Shown piece by piece: positions 24,763 to 34,170 of a stretch of DNA of 44,129 nt (the first letter of the stretch is position 1; each line of letters opens with the position of its first letter). The translations under genes were made by a program, and so were the position numbers. The stretch is from an uncultured Alphaproteobacteria bacterium (GTDB lineage Bacteria; Pseudomonadota; Alphaproteobacteria; Rhodobacterales; Rhodobacteraceae): assembly GCA_913031285.1 (NCBI GenBank), contig CAJWEI010000021.1, positions 1-44,129 on the forward strand. Direction: 5' to 3'. Under the pieces are notes generated by a model. The model did not search any database. It was not told the origin of the DNA and saw nothing but the letters and a program-made list of their open reading frames with translations.

Positions 24763-25388
24763 AGCGCGGCCTTAATTTATGCTGTAGTTTTAGATCAAGC
24801 GCTCACTGTGCCAGCTAGTCCGTCACATCGGAATATCTCTAAAATTCTTGCAACATTTTATTTCAAAAATTCTTAAGTGGCATCCTTAGCGTTGTCCTGT
24901 TTGCCTCTTTGGCTTTGTCTGGTATCTTTTGGGACGTTACCTCAACATTGATACGGCGCTGCTTGTGCTTCAACATGACCTGCCTTCGCCGCATTTAATC
25001 GTTGCGAGCCTGATAATAACATTCGTCTCTGCCAAGCCTATTTTATTATCATCAACAATGATCCTTTTAAGGTTCTTTCACACATTATGCTATAAGCGAT
25101 TAGCTGTTTGATGAAGTCAAAGGTTGCTGTTACGGTTCTGAACTTGTTGTTTTTTCAGTTAAATAAATGACTGTTTTACAATTGTTTGTTGTGAGTGCTA
25201 TTGTGGAGACTGCAGGATTTGAATTTAGTGCTGAAAAGCACGTAGCCCGTAATTTAATTTCTTTGGCATGTATTCTTTTGCAATACTAAATGATTTAGCA
25301 TATTTGATCATACTGTGTTTGCCCTGGATACGTGTTGCAATTTGCGTACTCTTTGATCATTGAATATCATCGCTTTGGGAAATAATTT
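24763..25388. other. Gene-free region of about 626 bp
   Basis: I see no supported gene, RNA or repeat here. A 60-codon open stretch at 24929-25111 has no ribosome-binding site and no family resemblance. The region presumably contains the promoter of the MFS gene that starts at 25389, but no clear hexamers were identified. Confidence 0.4.
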
Positions 25389-26624
25389 GTGAAATTTGTT
25401 AGCTTTTTAACCAACAATGCATCTTGGCTCGCAGCTGGTGTGCTTCTGACCTTTGTGTCCAGTTTTGGTCAAACATTCTTCATTTCTGTTTTTGGAGGTC
25501 AAATTCGGACTGAGTTTGCGTTGTCTCATGCGGCTTGGGGTGGAATTTATTCGCTTGGGACAACAGCCTCTGCCATTGTAATGATTTGGTCGGGCGTTTT
25601 AAGCGACTTTTTTAGGACCAGAATTGTCGGAGGCATAGTGCTCATTGGGCTTATGTGCGCCTGTTTGGGGATGGCATTCATTTCGTCGGCATTTTTGCTG
25701 CCAGTGGTAATCTTTGCATTACGTCTTTTTGGCCAAGGTATGTGTTCCCATTTGGCTGTTGTTGCAATGTCGCGTTGGTTTGTTGCCAATCGTGGGCGTG
25801 CCTTAGCTATCGCGGGTCTAGGCTTTTCTGTAGGTGAGGCCTTCATGCCGATTATTTTCGTATTTTTAATGACCATAGTAGCGTGGCAAAAGCTCTGGCT
25901 TGTTGCAGCAACGCTGTCCTTATTGGCGGTTCCTGCATTATGGAAATTATTGCGTAAGGAGCGCACTCCGCAGTCAATGAGTGAAGAGAATACATCTCTG
26001 GGCATGCAGGGCAAGCATTGGAGCAGGATTGAGGCGCTCAGACACCCGTTGTTTTGGTTCATGTTCCCAGCTATCTTAGGGCAGAGCGCGTTCAACACGG
26101 CATTCTTTTTCCATCAAGTTCATTTTGCTCAGACTAAGGGCTGGGATCACTTTTTATTGGTGTCTTTCTTCCCCCTTTATACTGGCGTATCTGTTTTAAT
26201 GATGCTTTTGTCCGGTTGGGCCTTAGATCGCTTCGGAACTGCGCGAATCATCCCTTTCTTTCAAGTGCCGATGGTTGTAGCCTTTTTGTGCTTTGCGACG
26301 GGGGAGGGCGTCTCGATGTTTGTTCTAGGGCTGATTTTCTTGTCAATGACATCTGGTGCAACTGCAACGCTGCCAAACGCGTTTTGGGCTGAGTTCTATG
26401 GAACTGGTTGTTTGGGCTCCATAAAGGCTCTCGCAGCTGCTGTAAGTGTTCTGGGATCCGCGATAGGGCCTGGAATTACTGGATTTCTGATCGATAAAGG
26501 GGTTGAACTTGAGATGCAGTATTTTTGGATAGCTGGATTTTTTGCAGTTTGCGTTGTGGCTTTGTACGTTGGCGTGGAGCGCTCAAAACTACATCTGGTG
26601 TTTACCCCTGCGCCAGGTAGTTAG
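25389..26624 (+). CDS. Major facilitator superfamily transporter
   Basis: This 411-residue MFS permease has about twelve hydrophobic segments. Segments 2-3 are joined by GVLSDFFRTRIVGG, a form of the cytoplasmic G-x-x-x-D-R/K signature, and RWFVANRGRALAIAGLGFSVGEAF lies in the segment 4-5 region, as in monocarboxylate/oxalate-type porters. The start is GTG 25389 with GGGAA upstream. Its 3' end overlaps that of the converging glucokinase gene by 23 bp. The substrate is unknown. Since DHPS uptake by an MFS protein occurs in some bacteria and no sulfonate transporter lies in the suy operon, it is a candidate, though 2.5 kb away and separated by other genes. Confidence 0.87.
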   Translation: MKFVSFLTNNASWLAAGVLLTFVSSFGQTFFISVFGGQIRTEFALSHAAWGGIYSLGTTASAIVMIWSGVLSDFFRTRIVGGIVLIGLMCACLGMAFISSAFLLPVVIFALRLFGQGMCSHLAVVAMSRWFVANRGRALAIAGLGFSVGEAFMPIIFVFLMTIVAWQKLWLVAATLSLLAVPALWKLLRKERTPQSMSEENTSLGMQGKHWSRIEALRHPLFWFMFPAILGQSAFNTAFFFHQVHFAQTKGWDHFLLVSFFPLYTGVSVLMMLLSGWALDRFGTARIIPFFQVPMVVAFLCFATGEGVSMFVLGLIFLSMTSGATATLPNAFWAEFYGTGCLGSIKALAAAVSVLGSAIGPGITGFLIDKGVELEMQYFWIAGFFAVCVVALYVGVERSKLHLVFTPAPGS

Positions 26625-27540
26625 CGCAACCCTTTAAAGCGGCAAAATCATCGATAACTATTTGTGTGGCAAATTGTTGATTAAAGTCAGAAAACCGTCC
26701 TTTATCGCAAAATGCGACGCCGTAGTTTTCATAACGTATGAAGGGCGCGATGGCGCGAGAGACCCCACCAATCAGATAAATACCTCCAAATGGCAAAGTT
26801 GTTAACGCTAAGTCGCCAAAGATTGATCCAGCAAAGCCAAGCATACAGTTTATGACATCTTCTGCTTTTGGATCGTTTTTTGCGTCTCTTATGACTTCTT
26901 GCGGCGTGCGGGGCACCTCTGGGCAGATGTATCTGTTTAGTAAAGCGAGGCCTCTTCCTGAAAGGATCTGCTCGACAGATGCAAAGCCTTTGTCGGCGGT
27001 GATTTGGTCGACAATCCAACGTTCTCGCTCGGTTCTGACTGGAATACGCGCATGTCCTGCCTCTGCTGGTGGAACGACTGAACCATAGGGAGTCGGTACA
27101 AATTGTGCTATATTAAATCCTGTACCGATACCGCATACCAACATCCTTTTATCCCTATTAGTGGCTTTCTGCCCAAAAAGATGCTCAATGTGAGCGTCGT
27201 CCAATGAGGAAAGCGCATAGCCTTGTGCTTGAAGATCATTCAGTAGGGCTGTGATTGGGGCTTGGGATACTTTTTTTAGCTGATCCAAATCGATGGTCCA
27301 CGAAATATTGGTCAATTCCACGCTGTCTTGGGCCACAGGGCCAGCTACGGCAACGCAAATACCATCTATATAAGGATTTGATTGAAGTGTGAGGTATTGG
27401 GATAGGATTATTTCTAGTGAGTCCGCAGTACTATTTTGAAATTTTTTGATTGTATTCTCAAGTAATAGAGTGCCAAGTGTTAGAGATACACGGGTGTGGG
27501 TTCCTCCAACATCGGCTACCAAATATCGCGCTGCACTCAT
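26602..27540 (-). CDS. glk: Glucokinase
   Basis: Glucokinase phosphorylates glucose with ATP to glucose 6-phosphate. This 312-residue protein starts with the phosphate-binding motif LVADVGGTHTRVSL. It also has GICVAVAGPVAQD, TALLNDLQAQGYAL (catalytic Asp region), GIGTGFNIAQF, PAEAGHARIPV and the C-terminal GGIYLIGGVSRAIAPF, the pattern of the Glk rather than the ROK family. ATG 27540 is chosen behind AAGGAC. A perfect 16-bp palindrome stands just upstream, suggesting control by a LacI-type regulator not in this window. It converges with the MFS gene and overlaps its 3' end by 23 bp. Confidence 0.9.
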   Translation of the reverse strand: MSAARYLVADVGGTHTRVSLTLGTLLLENTIKKFQNSTADSLEIILSQYLTLQSNPYIDGICVAVAGPVAQDSVELTNISWTIDLDQLKKVSQAPITALLNDLQAQGYALSSLDDAHIEHLFGQKATNRDKRMLVCGIGTGFNIAQFVPTPYGSVVPPAEAGHARIPVRTERERWIVDQITADKGFASVEQILSGRGLALLNRYICPEVPRTPQEVIRDAKNDPKAEDVINCMLGFAGSIFGDLALTTLPFGGIYLIGGVSRAIAPFIRYENYGVAFCDKGRFSDFNQQFATQIVIDDFAALKGCANYLAQG

Positions 27541-27555
27541 CAAAATCGTCCTTTT

Positions 27556-27571
27556 GCGTCAACGTTGACGC
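27556..27571. promoter_or_regulatory. Perfect palindrome upstream of glk, candidate LacI-type operator
   Basis: GCGTCAACGTTGACGC is a perfect 16-bp inverted repeat with a central CG, the shape of LacI/GalR-family operators. It ends 16 bp before the glucokinase start codon on that gene's strand. The LacI-type protein in this window has a different site (TGTAAGCGCTTACA), so another sugar regulator is expected. Confidence 0.65.
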
Positions 27572-27681
27572 GTTATTAATGATATTCAACTTTGACTACA
27601 AGCAGTGTGGATTTGGGTAGAGCTATAATCAATGCATTGATCATCTGGTGAGGATGATGAAAATTATACGACTGTCTGCGT

Positions 27682-27696
27682 GTTCTATTTTTGTTC
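27682..27696 (+). promoter_or_regulatory. LexA (SOS) box upstream of uvrA
   Basis: GTTC-TATTTTT-GTTC matches the direct-repeat LexA box of Alphaproteobacteria (GTTC-N7-GTTC) exactly. It lies 65 bp before the uvrA start, where a repressor would cover the promoter. This predicts induction of uvrA by DNA damage. Confidence 0.85.
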
Positions 27697-27760
27697 CTGT
27701 TTTTTCATTGGAGATTGGAGAGAAACATACTATGTAATTGATCAGTTAAGAGGATGGTAG

Positions 27761-30619
27761 ATGGCTGAGCTAAAAAATATAGAAGTCCGAGGTGCACGCG
27801 AGCACAATCTAAAATCGATAGACGTTGATATTCCGCGCAACAAGTTGGTTGTGATTACGGGTTTATCGGGCTCGGGCAAGTCGTCCTTAGCCTTTGATAC
27901 GATTTATGCGGAGGGCCAGCGCCGGTATGTCGAATCTTTAAGTGCTTATGCTCGTCAGTTTCTTGATATGATGGAAAAACCAGATGTAGATCATATTTCG
28001 GGTCTAAGTCCCGCAATCTCTATTGAGCAAAAAACAACCAGCAAAAATCCTCGCTCGACCGTTGGGACTGTGACTGAGATATACGACTACATGCGTCTAC
28101 TTTTTGCACGAGCGGGAACGCCTTTTAGCCCGACGACAGGTCTGCCGATTGAGGCACAGCAAGTACAGGACATGGTTGACCGTGTGAGTAAAATGGAAGC
28201 GGGTATACGGGCTTATCTTTTGGCGCCCATAGTGCGTGATCGAAAAGGTGAATACAGGAAAGAATTCCTCGAACTAAGAAAACAAGGGTTTCAGCGCATT
28301 AAAGTTGATGGAGAATTTTACGAACTTGATGAGCCGCCAACACTAGATAAAAAATTTCGTCACGATATTGACGTCGTTGTTGACCGGCTGGTGGTCAAAG
28401 AAGGCATAGAGACACGTCTTGCAGACAGCTTTAGAACCGCCTTGGATCTTGCAGATGGAATAGCAATTTTAGAAACGGCGCCCGCTCAGGGTGATCCGGA
28501 GAGAATTACATTTAGTGAAAATTTTGCCTGTCCGGTCAGTGGATTTACAATCCCAGAAGTTGAGCCAAGGCTATTTTCGTTCAATGCGCCTTATGGGGCA
28601 TGCCCTGAATGTGATGGTCTAGGCGTGGAGCTATTTTTCGATGAACGCCTTGTTATTCCAGATCAGACACTCAAAATTGCGGACGGTGCCCTTGCTCCTT
28701 GGCGCAAGGGGAAAAGCCCTTATTTTCTTCAAACCATTGAAGCGATAGCCAAACATTATGGATTTTCACCGAATGCAGTTTGGAAAGATTTGCCCGAAAA
28801 AGTTCAAAAGGTTTTTCTATATGGATCAGGTGAGCAAGAGATTAAATTTCGTTACGACGAAGGTGGCCGAGTATATAAGGTCAGTCGTGTGTTTGAGGGG
28901 GTCATTCCGAATATGGAAAGGCGCTATCGCGAAACAGATAGCAATTGGATAAGAGACGAGTTTGAAAATTTCCAAAACAACCGTCCTTGTCGGAACTGTG
29001 GGGGATTTCGTCTGAAGCAAGAGGCACTGGCTGTCAAAATTGCAGATATTCACGTCGGCCAAGTCGTTCAAATGTCGATCAAAGAAGCATTTGATTGGTG
29101 CCAAACGGTACCTGATAGGCTTAGTAACCAGAAAAATGAGATAGCGGCGGCCATTCTAAAAGAAATCCGAGAAAGATTGGGATTCTTAAATAATGTCGGG
29201 TTGGAATATCTTACGCTCAGTCGGAATTCAGGCACCTTGTCCGGGGGGGAAAGCCAGCGGATACGACTAGCCAGTCAAATTGGCAGCGGTTTGACAGGTG
29301 TTCTTTATGTTCTAGACGAGCCATCAATTGGGCTTCATCAACGTGATAATGACCGACTGCTTATCACGCTTAAGAATCTGCGTGATCAAGGTAATACAGT
29401 TATCGTTGTAGAACATGACGAGGAAGCCATTCGTGAGGCTGATTACGTTTTTGATATAGGACCGGGTGCAGGTTTGCGCGGCGGGGAAGTTGTAAGCTTT
29501 GGAACGCCTGAAGAGGTTACAGGCGACATGAATTCCCTAACGGGTCAGTATTTGAGGGGTGTGCGCAAAATTGATGTGCCGACTAAGCGGCGTGCTGGAA
29601 ATGGCAAAACTGTCAAAATAATCAAAGCGGCGGGTAATAATCTTAAGTCTATTGACGCCGAATTCCCATTGGGAAAATTTGTCTGTGTTACAGGTGTGTC
29701 AGGGGGAGGAAAATCTACTCTTACAATTGAGACACTCTTTAAGACTGCGTCCATGCGTTTGAATGGAGCAAAACAAACTCCCGCGCCTTGTGAGACGATC
29801 AAAGGCCTCGAGTTTCTTGACAAAGTCATCGACATAGACCAACGTGCCATTGGAAGAACACCAAGGTCGAACCCAGCAACTTACACGGGGGCTTTCACAC
29901 CCATACGAGAGTGGTTCTCGGGTATGCCAGAGGCAAAGACGCGCGGATATAAGCCGGGTAGATTTAGTTTCAATGTGAAAGGTGGTCGTTGTGAGGCCTG
30001 TCAAGGTGACGGTGTAATTAAAATTGAAATGCACTTCCTACCGGATGTCTATGTAACTTGTGAAACCTGTCGTGGAGCGCGCTATAACCGCGAGACGCTT
30101 GAGATCAAGTTCAAAGGCAAGAGCATTGCTGATGTGCTAGATATGACTGTAGAAGACGCACAGGGCTTTTTTCAGGCTGTGCCCTCTATACGCGAGAAGA
30201 TGGATGCATTGGTCCGCGTCGGTTTGGGCTATATCAAAGTAGGTCAGCAGGCGACCACTCTATCTGGCGGTGAAGCACAACGAGTGAAATTATCAAAAGA
30301 GCTTTCAAAACGGGCCACGGGTCGCACTCTGTACATTCTGGATGAACCAACCACGGGACTGCATTTTGAGGATGTCCGAAAACTTTTGGAAGTATTGCAC
30401 GAACTGGTTGAACAGGGTAATTCGGTGGTAGTGATCGAACATAATCTGGATGTGGTGAAAACAGCTGACTGGGTGATAGACATTGGACCCGAAGGTGGTG
30501 ATGGAGGTGGTGAAATTGTTGCCACGGGAACTCCTGAAACTGTTGTCGAAGTAGCTGAAAGTTATACTGGGCAGTATCTCAAGCCACTTTTAATACAAGA
30601 TAAAGTGGCCGCTGAGTAA
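27761..30619 (+). CDS. uvrA: Excinuclease ABC subunit A
   Basis: UvrA is the damage-sensing ATPase of nucleotide excision repair; it acts as a dimer and loads UvrB. This 952-residue protein has both ABC modules: Walker [10 protein letters not shown] (residues 34-42) and GVSGGGKST in the second half; ABC signatures [12 protein letters not shown] and [12 protein letters not shown]; and Walker [11 protein letters not shown] and [10 protein letters not shown]. The zinc modules are CPVSG/CPEC, CRNC and CEAC/CETC. Length is normal and complete. AGAGGATGG precedes ATG 27761. A LexA box lies 65 bp upstream. Confidence 0.98.
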   Translation: MAELKNIEVRGAREHNLKSIDVDIPRNKLVVITGLSGSGKSSLAFDTIYAEGQRRYVESLSAYARQFLDMMEKPDVDHISGLSPAISIEQKTTSKNPRSTVGTVTEIYDYMRLLFARAGTPFSPTTGLPIEAQQVQDMVDRVSKMEAGIRAYLLAPIVRDRKGEYRKEFLELRKQGFQRIKVDGEFYELDEPPTLDKKFRHDIDVVVDRLVVKEGIETRLADSFRTALDLADGIAILETAPAQGDPERITFSENFACPVSGFTIPEVEPRLFSFNAPYGACPECDGLGVELFFDERLVIPDQTLKIADGALAPWRKGKSPYFLQTIEAIAKHYGFSPNAVWKDLPEKVQKVFLYGSGEQEIKFRYDEGGRVYKVSRVFEGVIPNMERRYRETDSNWIRDEFENFQNNRPCRNCGGFRLKQEALAVKIADIHVGQVVQMSIKEAFDWCQTVPDRLSNQKNEIAAAILKEIRERLGFLNNVGLEYLTLSRNSGTLSGGESQRIRLASQIGSGLTGVLYVLDEPSIGLHQRDNDRLLITLKNLRDQGNTVIVVEHDEEAIREADYVFDIGPGAGLRGGEVVSFGTPEEVTGDMNSLTGQYLRGVRKIDVPTKRRAGNGKTVKIIKAAGNNLKSIDAEFPLGKFVCVTGVSGGGKSTLTIETLFKTASMRLNGAKQTPAPCETIKGLEFLDKVIDIDQRAIGRTPRSNPATYTGAFTPIREWFSGMPEAKTRGYKPGRFSFNVKGGRCEACQGDGVIKIEMHFLPDVYVTCETCRGARYNRETLEIKFKGKSIADVLDMTVEDAQGFFQAVPSIREKMDALVRVGLGYIKVGQQATTLSGGEAQRVKLSKELSKRATGRTLYILDEPTTGLHFEDVRKLLEVLHELVEQGNSVVVIEHNLDVVKTADWVIDIGPEGGDGGGEIVATGTPETVVEVAESYTGQYLKPLLIQDKVAAE

Positions 30620-30659
30620 ATTTAAAAAATGTCTAAGTCTGGAAGATGCACAACCTAAT

Positions 30660-31400
30660 TCAACCTTCCCTCTGCTTTTGTTTGGCGGCAATCACATCAT
30701 AAGCAAGAGTCTTTGTGTAATCACTGAGCTTGACAAGGGTTTCTTCGACTCTTTCTGCCTCTTTATTATCCAAGTGGTTGGCGATTTTAGTGTGAAGCCC
30801 GATAATAGTTTCACGATTGCGCGCAGTGAAAGTGATCATATTCATCAAGGGCTGCATAGCCTCTACAGAACCAGCGAGTTGGTAGGACATTACAGGGTTT
30901 TGTGCTGCATCAACAAGAGCTCTATGGAACGCAACATCTGATGCGCACCAACTTTCATCGCTAAGGCCGGGTTGAGCTTGACGATAAATTTCCGCCCGCA
31001 TAGTGGCAAGGTGATCGGCAGTTCTGCGCTGTGCTGCAAATGGCGCACAGGCGCGTTCCATGGCAAAACGGGCCTCGCAAGCGACATCAAAACTTACGGC
31101 ATTCATCGAAAGCAAAAGGGTGGATGTTGTGATTTGTTGACCGTAGGCCTCTTCATAGCTGATACGTTTGATGAATGCGCCGCCGAAAGCTCCGCGCTGG
31201 GTGCGAATAAGCGACTGCGCGGCGAGCCGTTTGAGAGCTTCGCGGACAGTCGAACGCGATACTTCAAATTGATCTGAAAGTTCAGATTCTGAAGGTAGAC
31301 GTTCATCGACGATTAATTGGCCAGACACTATAGCATCGCGTATTGCTTTAGCGATCTGCGCAGAAAGATCTGACGTAGCATCATTTGGATTAATTTTCAT
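30660..31400 (-). CDS. GntR-family transcriptional regulator, FCD domain
   Basis: This 246-residue regulator has an N-terminal winged helix (LPSESELSDQFEVSRSTVREALKRL) and a C-terminal FCD domain. The metal-site Asp/His pair (SDVAFHRAL) and a third His (GLHTKIANHL) are present. The final His usually seen in an M-x-x-HI motif appears to be replaced (LVKLSDYTKTL), so metal binding may be altered. It diverges from the DUF2182-DUF1326-dmdA-ccr operon across 80 bp and is the natural candidate to control it. A FadR-like dyad TTGTCATACAA lies directly before its own start. Confidence 0.9.
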   Translation of the reverse strand: MKINPNDATSDLSAQIAKAIRDAIVSGQLIVDERLPSESELSDQFEVSRSTVREALKRLAAQSLIRTQRGAFGGAFIKRISYEEAYGQQITTSTLLLSMNAVSFDVACEARFAMERACAPFAAQRRTADHLATMRAEIYRQAQPGLSDESWCASDVAFHRALVDAAQNPVMSYQLAGSVEAMQPLMNMITFTARNRETIIGLHTKIANHLDNKEAERVEETLVKLSDYTKTLAYDVIAAKQKQREG

Positions 31401-31411
31401 TTGTCATACAA
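31401..31411. promoter_or_regulatory. Candidate GntR/FadR-type operator between gntR and the dmdA operon
   Basis: TTGTCATACAA is an inverted repeat (TTGT-CAT-ACAA) fitting the TNGTNNNACNA pattern of FadR-subfamily GntR sites. It abuts the regulator's start codon and is 70 bp before the DUF2182 gene, so one bound dimer could influence both directions. The assignment is inferred from shape and position. Confidence 0.5.
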
Positions 31412-31480
31412 TTAAAAGTCTGACATTTAAAACGCAAGAAAAAATTTTCGAGTCACGCTAAACATTCAAGGAAGTGTACC

Positions 31481-32329
31481 ATGCAAGCAATGGCAAAAAA
31501 CTCAACGCGTAGTGTTTTATGGCTGGCATTTTTTGCCAGTATTTTACTTGCGTGGTGGACGCTTTATTCCATGAGTTCATCAATGAATATGGATCTTTTG
31601 GGGCGCATGATTATGACGGATACTCATGTGGGTTCTATGAACAAAAATATGGATATAGGAATGGAAACCAGCATGGGTACTGAAGCTAGCAAGGGCATGG
31701 AAACTAGCAAGAGTATGGACATGCCGATGACAAAGTTTGGGTCGTTATTTGGAATGTGGGCAATTATGATGGCTGCAATGATGCTACCCACTATGGTCCC
31801 CACACTTACTAGCTACGAGGATCTGATGGTAAGTGCTGATGGCACGCGAGCGGGTTGGCTTGGAGTGATTTTGGGGTATATTACTGCATGGGTCGCTTTT
31901 GCGGCGATTATCACTGCTGTTCAACTCAGCCTGCTTTCTTACAAGGCTGTGGATATGATGGGTGCTGCGACATCTACCTTGTTTTCGGTTGCACTGCTGC
32001 TTGCAAGTGGTGCCTATCAGTTTTCTCGTCTGAAAGAGCTCTGTCATGGCGTTTGTCATAGCCCGATGATGTATTTTGTTGGTCATTGGAAAACAGGGTT
32101 TTCCGGTGGTTTTCGCATGGGGCTGGGGTTGGGGACTTTTTGCATTGGCTGCTGTACTCTTTTCATGGTGCTTGGGTTCGTGGGCGGCGTAATGAATTTC
32201 TTGTGGATGGGCTTGGCCACACTGTTTATGGTGATAGAAAAATTGCCTCAGATCGGTCACCGGGTAACACGACCAATGGGTATTATTCTAATAATTGCAG
32301 GGATCGCTCTTGCTATATCGACGTATTAA
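31481..32329 (+). CDS. DUF2182 integral membrane protein with methionine-rich loop
   Basis: This 282-residue membrane protein belongs to the DUF2182 group, often described as predicted metal-binding integral membrane proteins. There is one hydrophobic segment at residues 11-31, then a loop with 13 Met between residues 31 and 83 (METS-type repeats), then further segments from about residue 85. The family core is visible as CHGVCHSPMMYF, GLGLGTFCIGCCTLFMVLGF, GGVMNFLWMG and a Glu-Lys-Pro motif (IEKLPQIG). Methionine-rich periplasmic loops often bind copper(I), so copper handling is a reasonable guess. AAGGAAG precedes the ATG. It is the first gene of an operon with DUF1326, dmdA and ccr. Confidence 0.85.
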   Translation: MQAMAKNSTRSVLWLAFFASILLAWWTLYSMSSSMNMDLLGRMIMTDTHVGSMNKNMDIGMETSMGTEASKGMETSKSMDMPMTKFGSLFGMWAIMMAAMMLPTMVPTLTSYEDLMVSADGTRAGWLGVILGYITAWVAFAAIITAVQLSLLSYKAVDMMGAATSTLFSVALLLASGAYQFSRLKELCHGVCHSPMMYFVGHWKTGFSGGFRMGLGLGTFCIGCCTLFMVLGFVGGVMNFLWMGLATLFMVIEKLPQIGHRVTRPMGIILIIAGIALAISTY

Positions 32330-32349
32330 GAAACGGAGAGTTTTGTACT

Positions 32350-33054
32350 ATGGCTAAAACTGAAAAATCCCTTGGGGATAAAATCTCGTCTAATCAACGC
32401 ATTGATAATCGGATGGAAAGCTCGTCTCGTAATAAGATGCAACCGACAGATTGGGAAATCAAAGGTGAGTTATTTCTGAATTGCTCTTGTACAGTTTTCT
32501 GTCCCTGTGTCGTATCCTTGGGCGCTTACCCTCCCACAGAAGGTTATTGTCATACTTGGATGGCGGTTGCTATTGATGAAGGACATTTTGAAGGTGAAGA
32601 TTTGTCAGGTCTGAATATTGGACTTTTAGTGGATATTCCAGGCCGAATGGGAGAGGGAAATTGGAAGGTTGCGGTGTATGTCGATGAGAGGTCTTCAGAT
32701 AAAGCCTATAATGGTATACTCCAAATATTTAGCGGTAAGGCTGGTGGTACAACTGGCCTCTTTACCATGCTCGTATCCGAAATTCTTGGTGCCCAGCGGG
32801 AAAAGGTGGATATTGTACGCGAAGGCAAGAGACGTAGTATCAATATTGGCCGCAAAATATCTGGTGAAATTGAAATGCTTCAAGGCAAAGACTCCAATCA
32901 TCCTGTGATGGTCAGCAACACCAATTATTGGATGGGGCCGGACGTGATTGCGGCGAAAGGATTAAAATCGAAAGTACGCGATTACGGTAGAGTTTGGGAT
33001 TTTGGTGGAATGTCTGCTGAAATTTGCCCAATCCACTGGCATGGCCCACGATAA
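32350..33054 (+). CDS. DUF1326 domain protein
   Basis: This 234-residue DUF1326 protein starts at ATG 32350 behind CGGAGAG; longer readings in this frame run through the upstream gene and are not real. After a hydrophilic N-terminal 30 residues comes the family mark WEIKGELFLNCSCTVFCPC, with Cys45, Cys47, Cys51 and Cys53, followed by DIPGRMGEGNW and a C-terminal EICPIHWHGP. The clustered Cys and His suggest metal binding. It starts 20 bp after the DUF2182 stop, a pairing I recall from other proteobacteria, and its stop overlaps the dmdA start (TAATG). Function is unknown. Confidence 0.85.
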   Translation: MAKTEKSLGDKISSNQRIDNRMESSSRNKMQPTDWEIKGELFLNCSCTVFCPCVVSLGAYPPTEGYCHTWMAVAIDEGHFEGEDLSGLNIGLLVDIPGRMGEGNWKVAVYVDERSSDKAYNGILQIFSGKAGGTTGLFTMLVSEILGAQREKVDIVREGKRRSINIGRKISGEIEMLQGKDSNHPVMVSNTNYWMGPDVIAAKGLKSKVRDYGRVWDFGGMSAEICPIHWHGPR

Positions 33055-34154
33055 TGGCGGGAATTGTTCCGTCACGCCGCGTTCGCGGCACGCCCTTCTC
33101 AGCCGGTGTCGAGGCTGCTGGAGCTCAAGCTTATACTGTTTACAATCGTATGCTCTTGCCTAGTTATTTTGAAAGCTACACGGCAGATTATAGGCATCTT
33201 AAAGACCATGTGCAGGTGTGGGATGTTGCAGTTGAGAGGCAAGTTAGCATTAAAGGTCCTGATGCCTTGAAATTGATGAAGAGGATGAGCCCACGGGATA
33301 TGAACAGGATGGCGCAGGATCAATGTTATTACGTGCCGATTTGTGATCATAAAGGTGGCATGCTGAATGATCCTGTGGCTTTGAAAATTGCCGAGGATCA
33401 TTATTGGCTGTCAATTGCAGACGGTGATTTGCTGCAGTGGGCACTGGGCCTTGCGATAGGTCAGAACATGGATGTTGAAGTTTTCGAGCCCGATGTATCA
33501 CCACTTGCTGTACAAGGGCCTAAAGCTGAGGATTTGATGGTGCGAGTCTTTGGCGAAGACGTTCGCAATATTCGGTTTTTCCGATATAAACGTATGCTCT
33601 TTATGGAAAATGAATTTATTGTTGCCCGTTCTGGCTGGTCAAAACAAGGTGGTTTTGAAATTTATGTAGAGGGCGAATATAATGGTATGCCGCTCTGGCA
33701 GGCTTTGTTTGCTGCAGGAACAGATCTAAACGTGCGGGCGGGGTGTCCCAATTTGATCGAGCGTATCGAAGGAGGTTTATTGAGCTATGGTTCCGACATG
33801 CGGCGTGAAAATACGCCTATTGAGGCAGGGCTGGCCAAGTTCTGTAACTCGCCTGATGATTATATTGGGAGATCGGTGATCGAGGCTCAAAAAGCTCACG
33901 GGCCGAACCGAATAATCTGCCCCATCGCAATCGAAGGTGCTGAGGATTTGCCGCATAATGCTCTGGGCTGGAATGTTTACAATAAAGAGACATGGGTTGG
34001 CCTGATCTCATCAGCGACCTGGTCACCTGACTTTAATATCAACGTGGCGATTGGAATGATTGAGCGCGGGCACTGGGATGCTGGTACCGTTTTGCAAGTC
34101 GATACAGGGGCCGGGATGCGTCAGGCCATGATTAAAGAGAAGTTTTGGATTTAA
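33054..34154 (+). CDS. dmdA: Dimethylsulfoniopropionate demethylase (DmdA), GcvT fold
   Basis: DmdA moves a methyl group from DMSP to tetrahydrofolate, giving methylmercaptopropionate and 5-methyl-THF. This 366-residue protein has the GcvT/aminomethyltransferase fold. The pattern SRRVRGTPFSAGVEAAGAQA, YTVYNRMLLP, VQVWDVAVERQVSIKGPDAL, DQCYYVPICD, DVSPLAVQGPKAEDLM, WSKQGGFEIYVEG and IERIEGGLLSYGSDMRRENT agrees with DmdA. True GcvT differs here, with a length nearer 360-400 and other glycine-cleavage neighbours. ATG 33054 overlaps the DUF1326 stop; an earlier in-frame ATG at 33024 lies inside that gene. A close DmdA-like paralogue with another methyl donor cannot be excluded. Other DMSP genes (dmdB, dmdC, dmdD) are not in the window. 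Confidence 0.83.
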   Translation: MAGIVPSRRVRGTPFSAGVEAAGAQAYTVYNRMLLPSYFESYTADYRHLKDHVQVWDVAVERQVSIKGPDALKLMKRMSPRDMNRMAQDQCYYVPICDHKGGMLNDPVALKIAEDHYWLSIADGDLLQWALGLAIGQNMDVEVFEPDVSPLAVQGPKAEDLMVRVFGEDVRNIRFFRYKRMLFMENEFIVARSGWSKQGGFEIYVEGEYNGMPLWQALFAAGTDLNVRAGCPNLIERIEGGLLSYGSDMRRENTPIEAGLAKFCNSPDDYIGRSVIEAQKAHGPNRIICPIAIEGAEDLPHNALGWNVYNKETWVGLISSATWSPDFNINVAIGMIERGHWDAGTVLQVDTGAGMRQAMIKEKFWI

Positions 34155-34170
34155 TACTTAGGAGAAGCTT

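Noticed and set aside
24929-25111. 60-codon open frame in the region after the methyltransferase
   Set aside because: It has no ribosome-binding site and no recognisable family, and its composition is that of random AT-rich DNA.
32086-32349. Upstream extension of the DUF1326 reading frame
   Set aside because: It overlaps the DUF2182 gene in another frame and has no family resemblance; the real start at 32350 has a good ribosome-binding site.
33054-34154. Glycine-cleavage T protein
   Set aside because: No gcvH or gcvP is nearby and the motif pattern and length agree better with DmdA; a DmdA-like paralogue remains possible.
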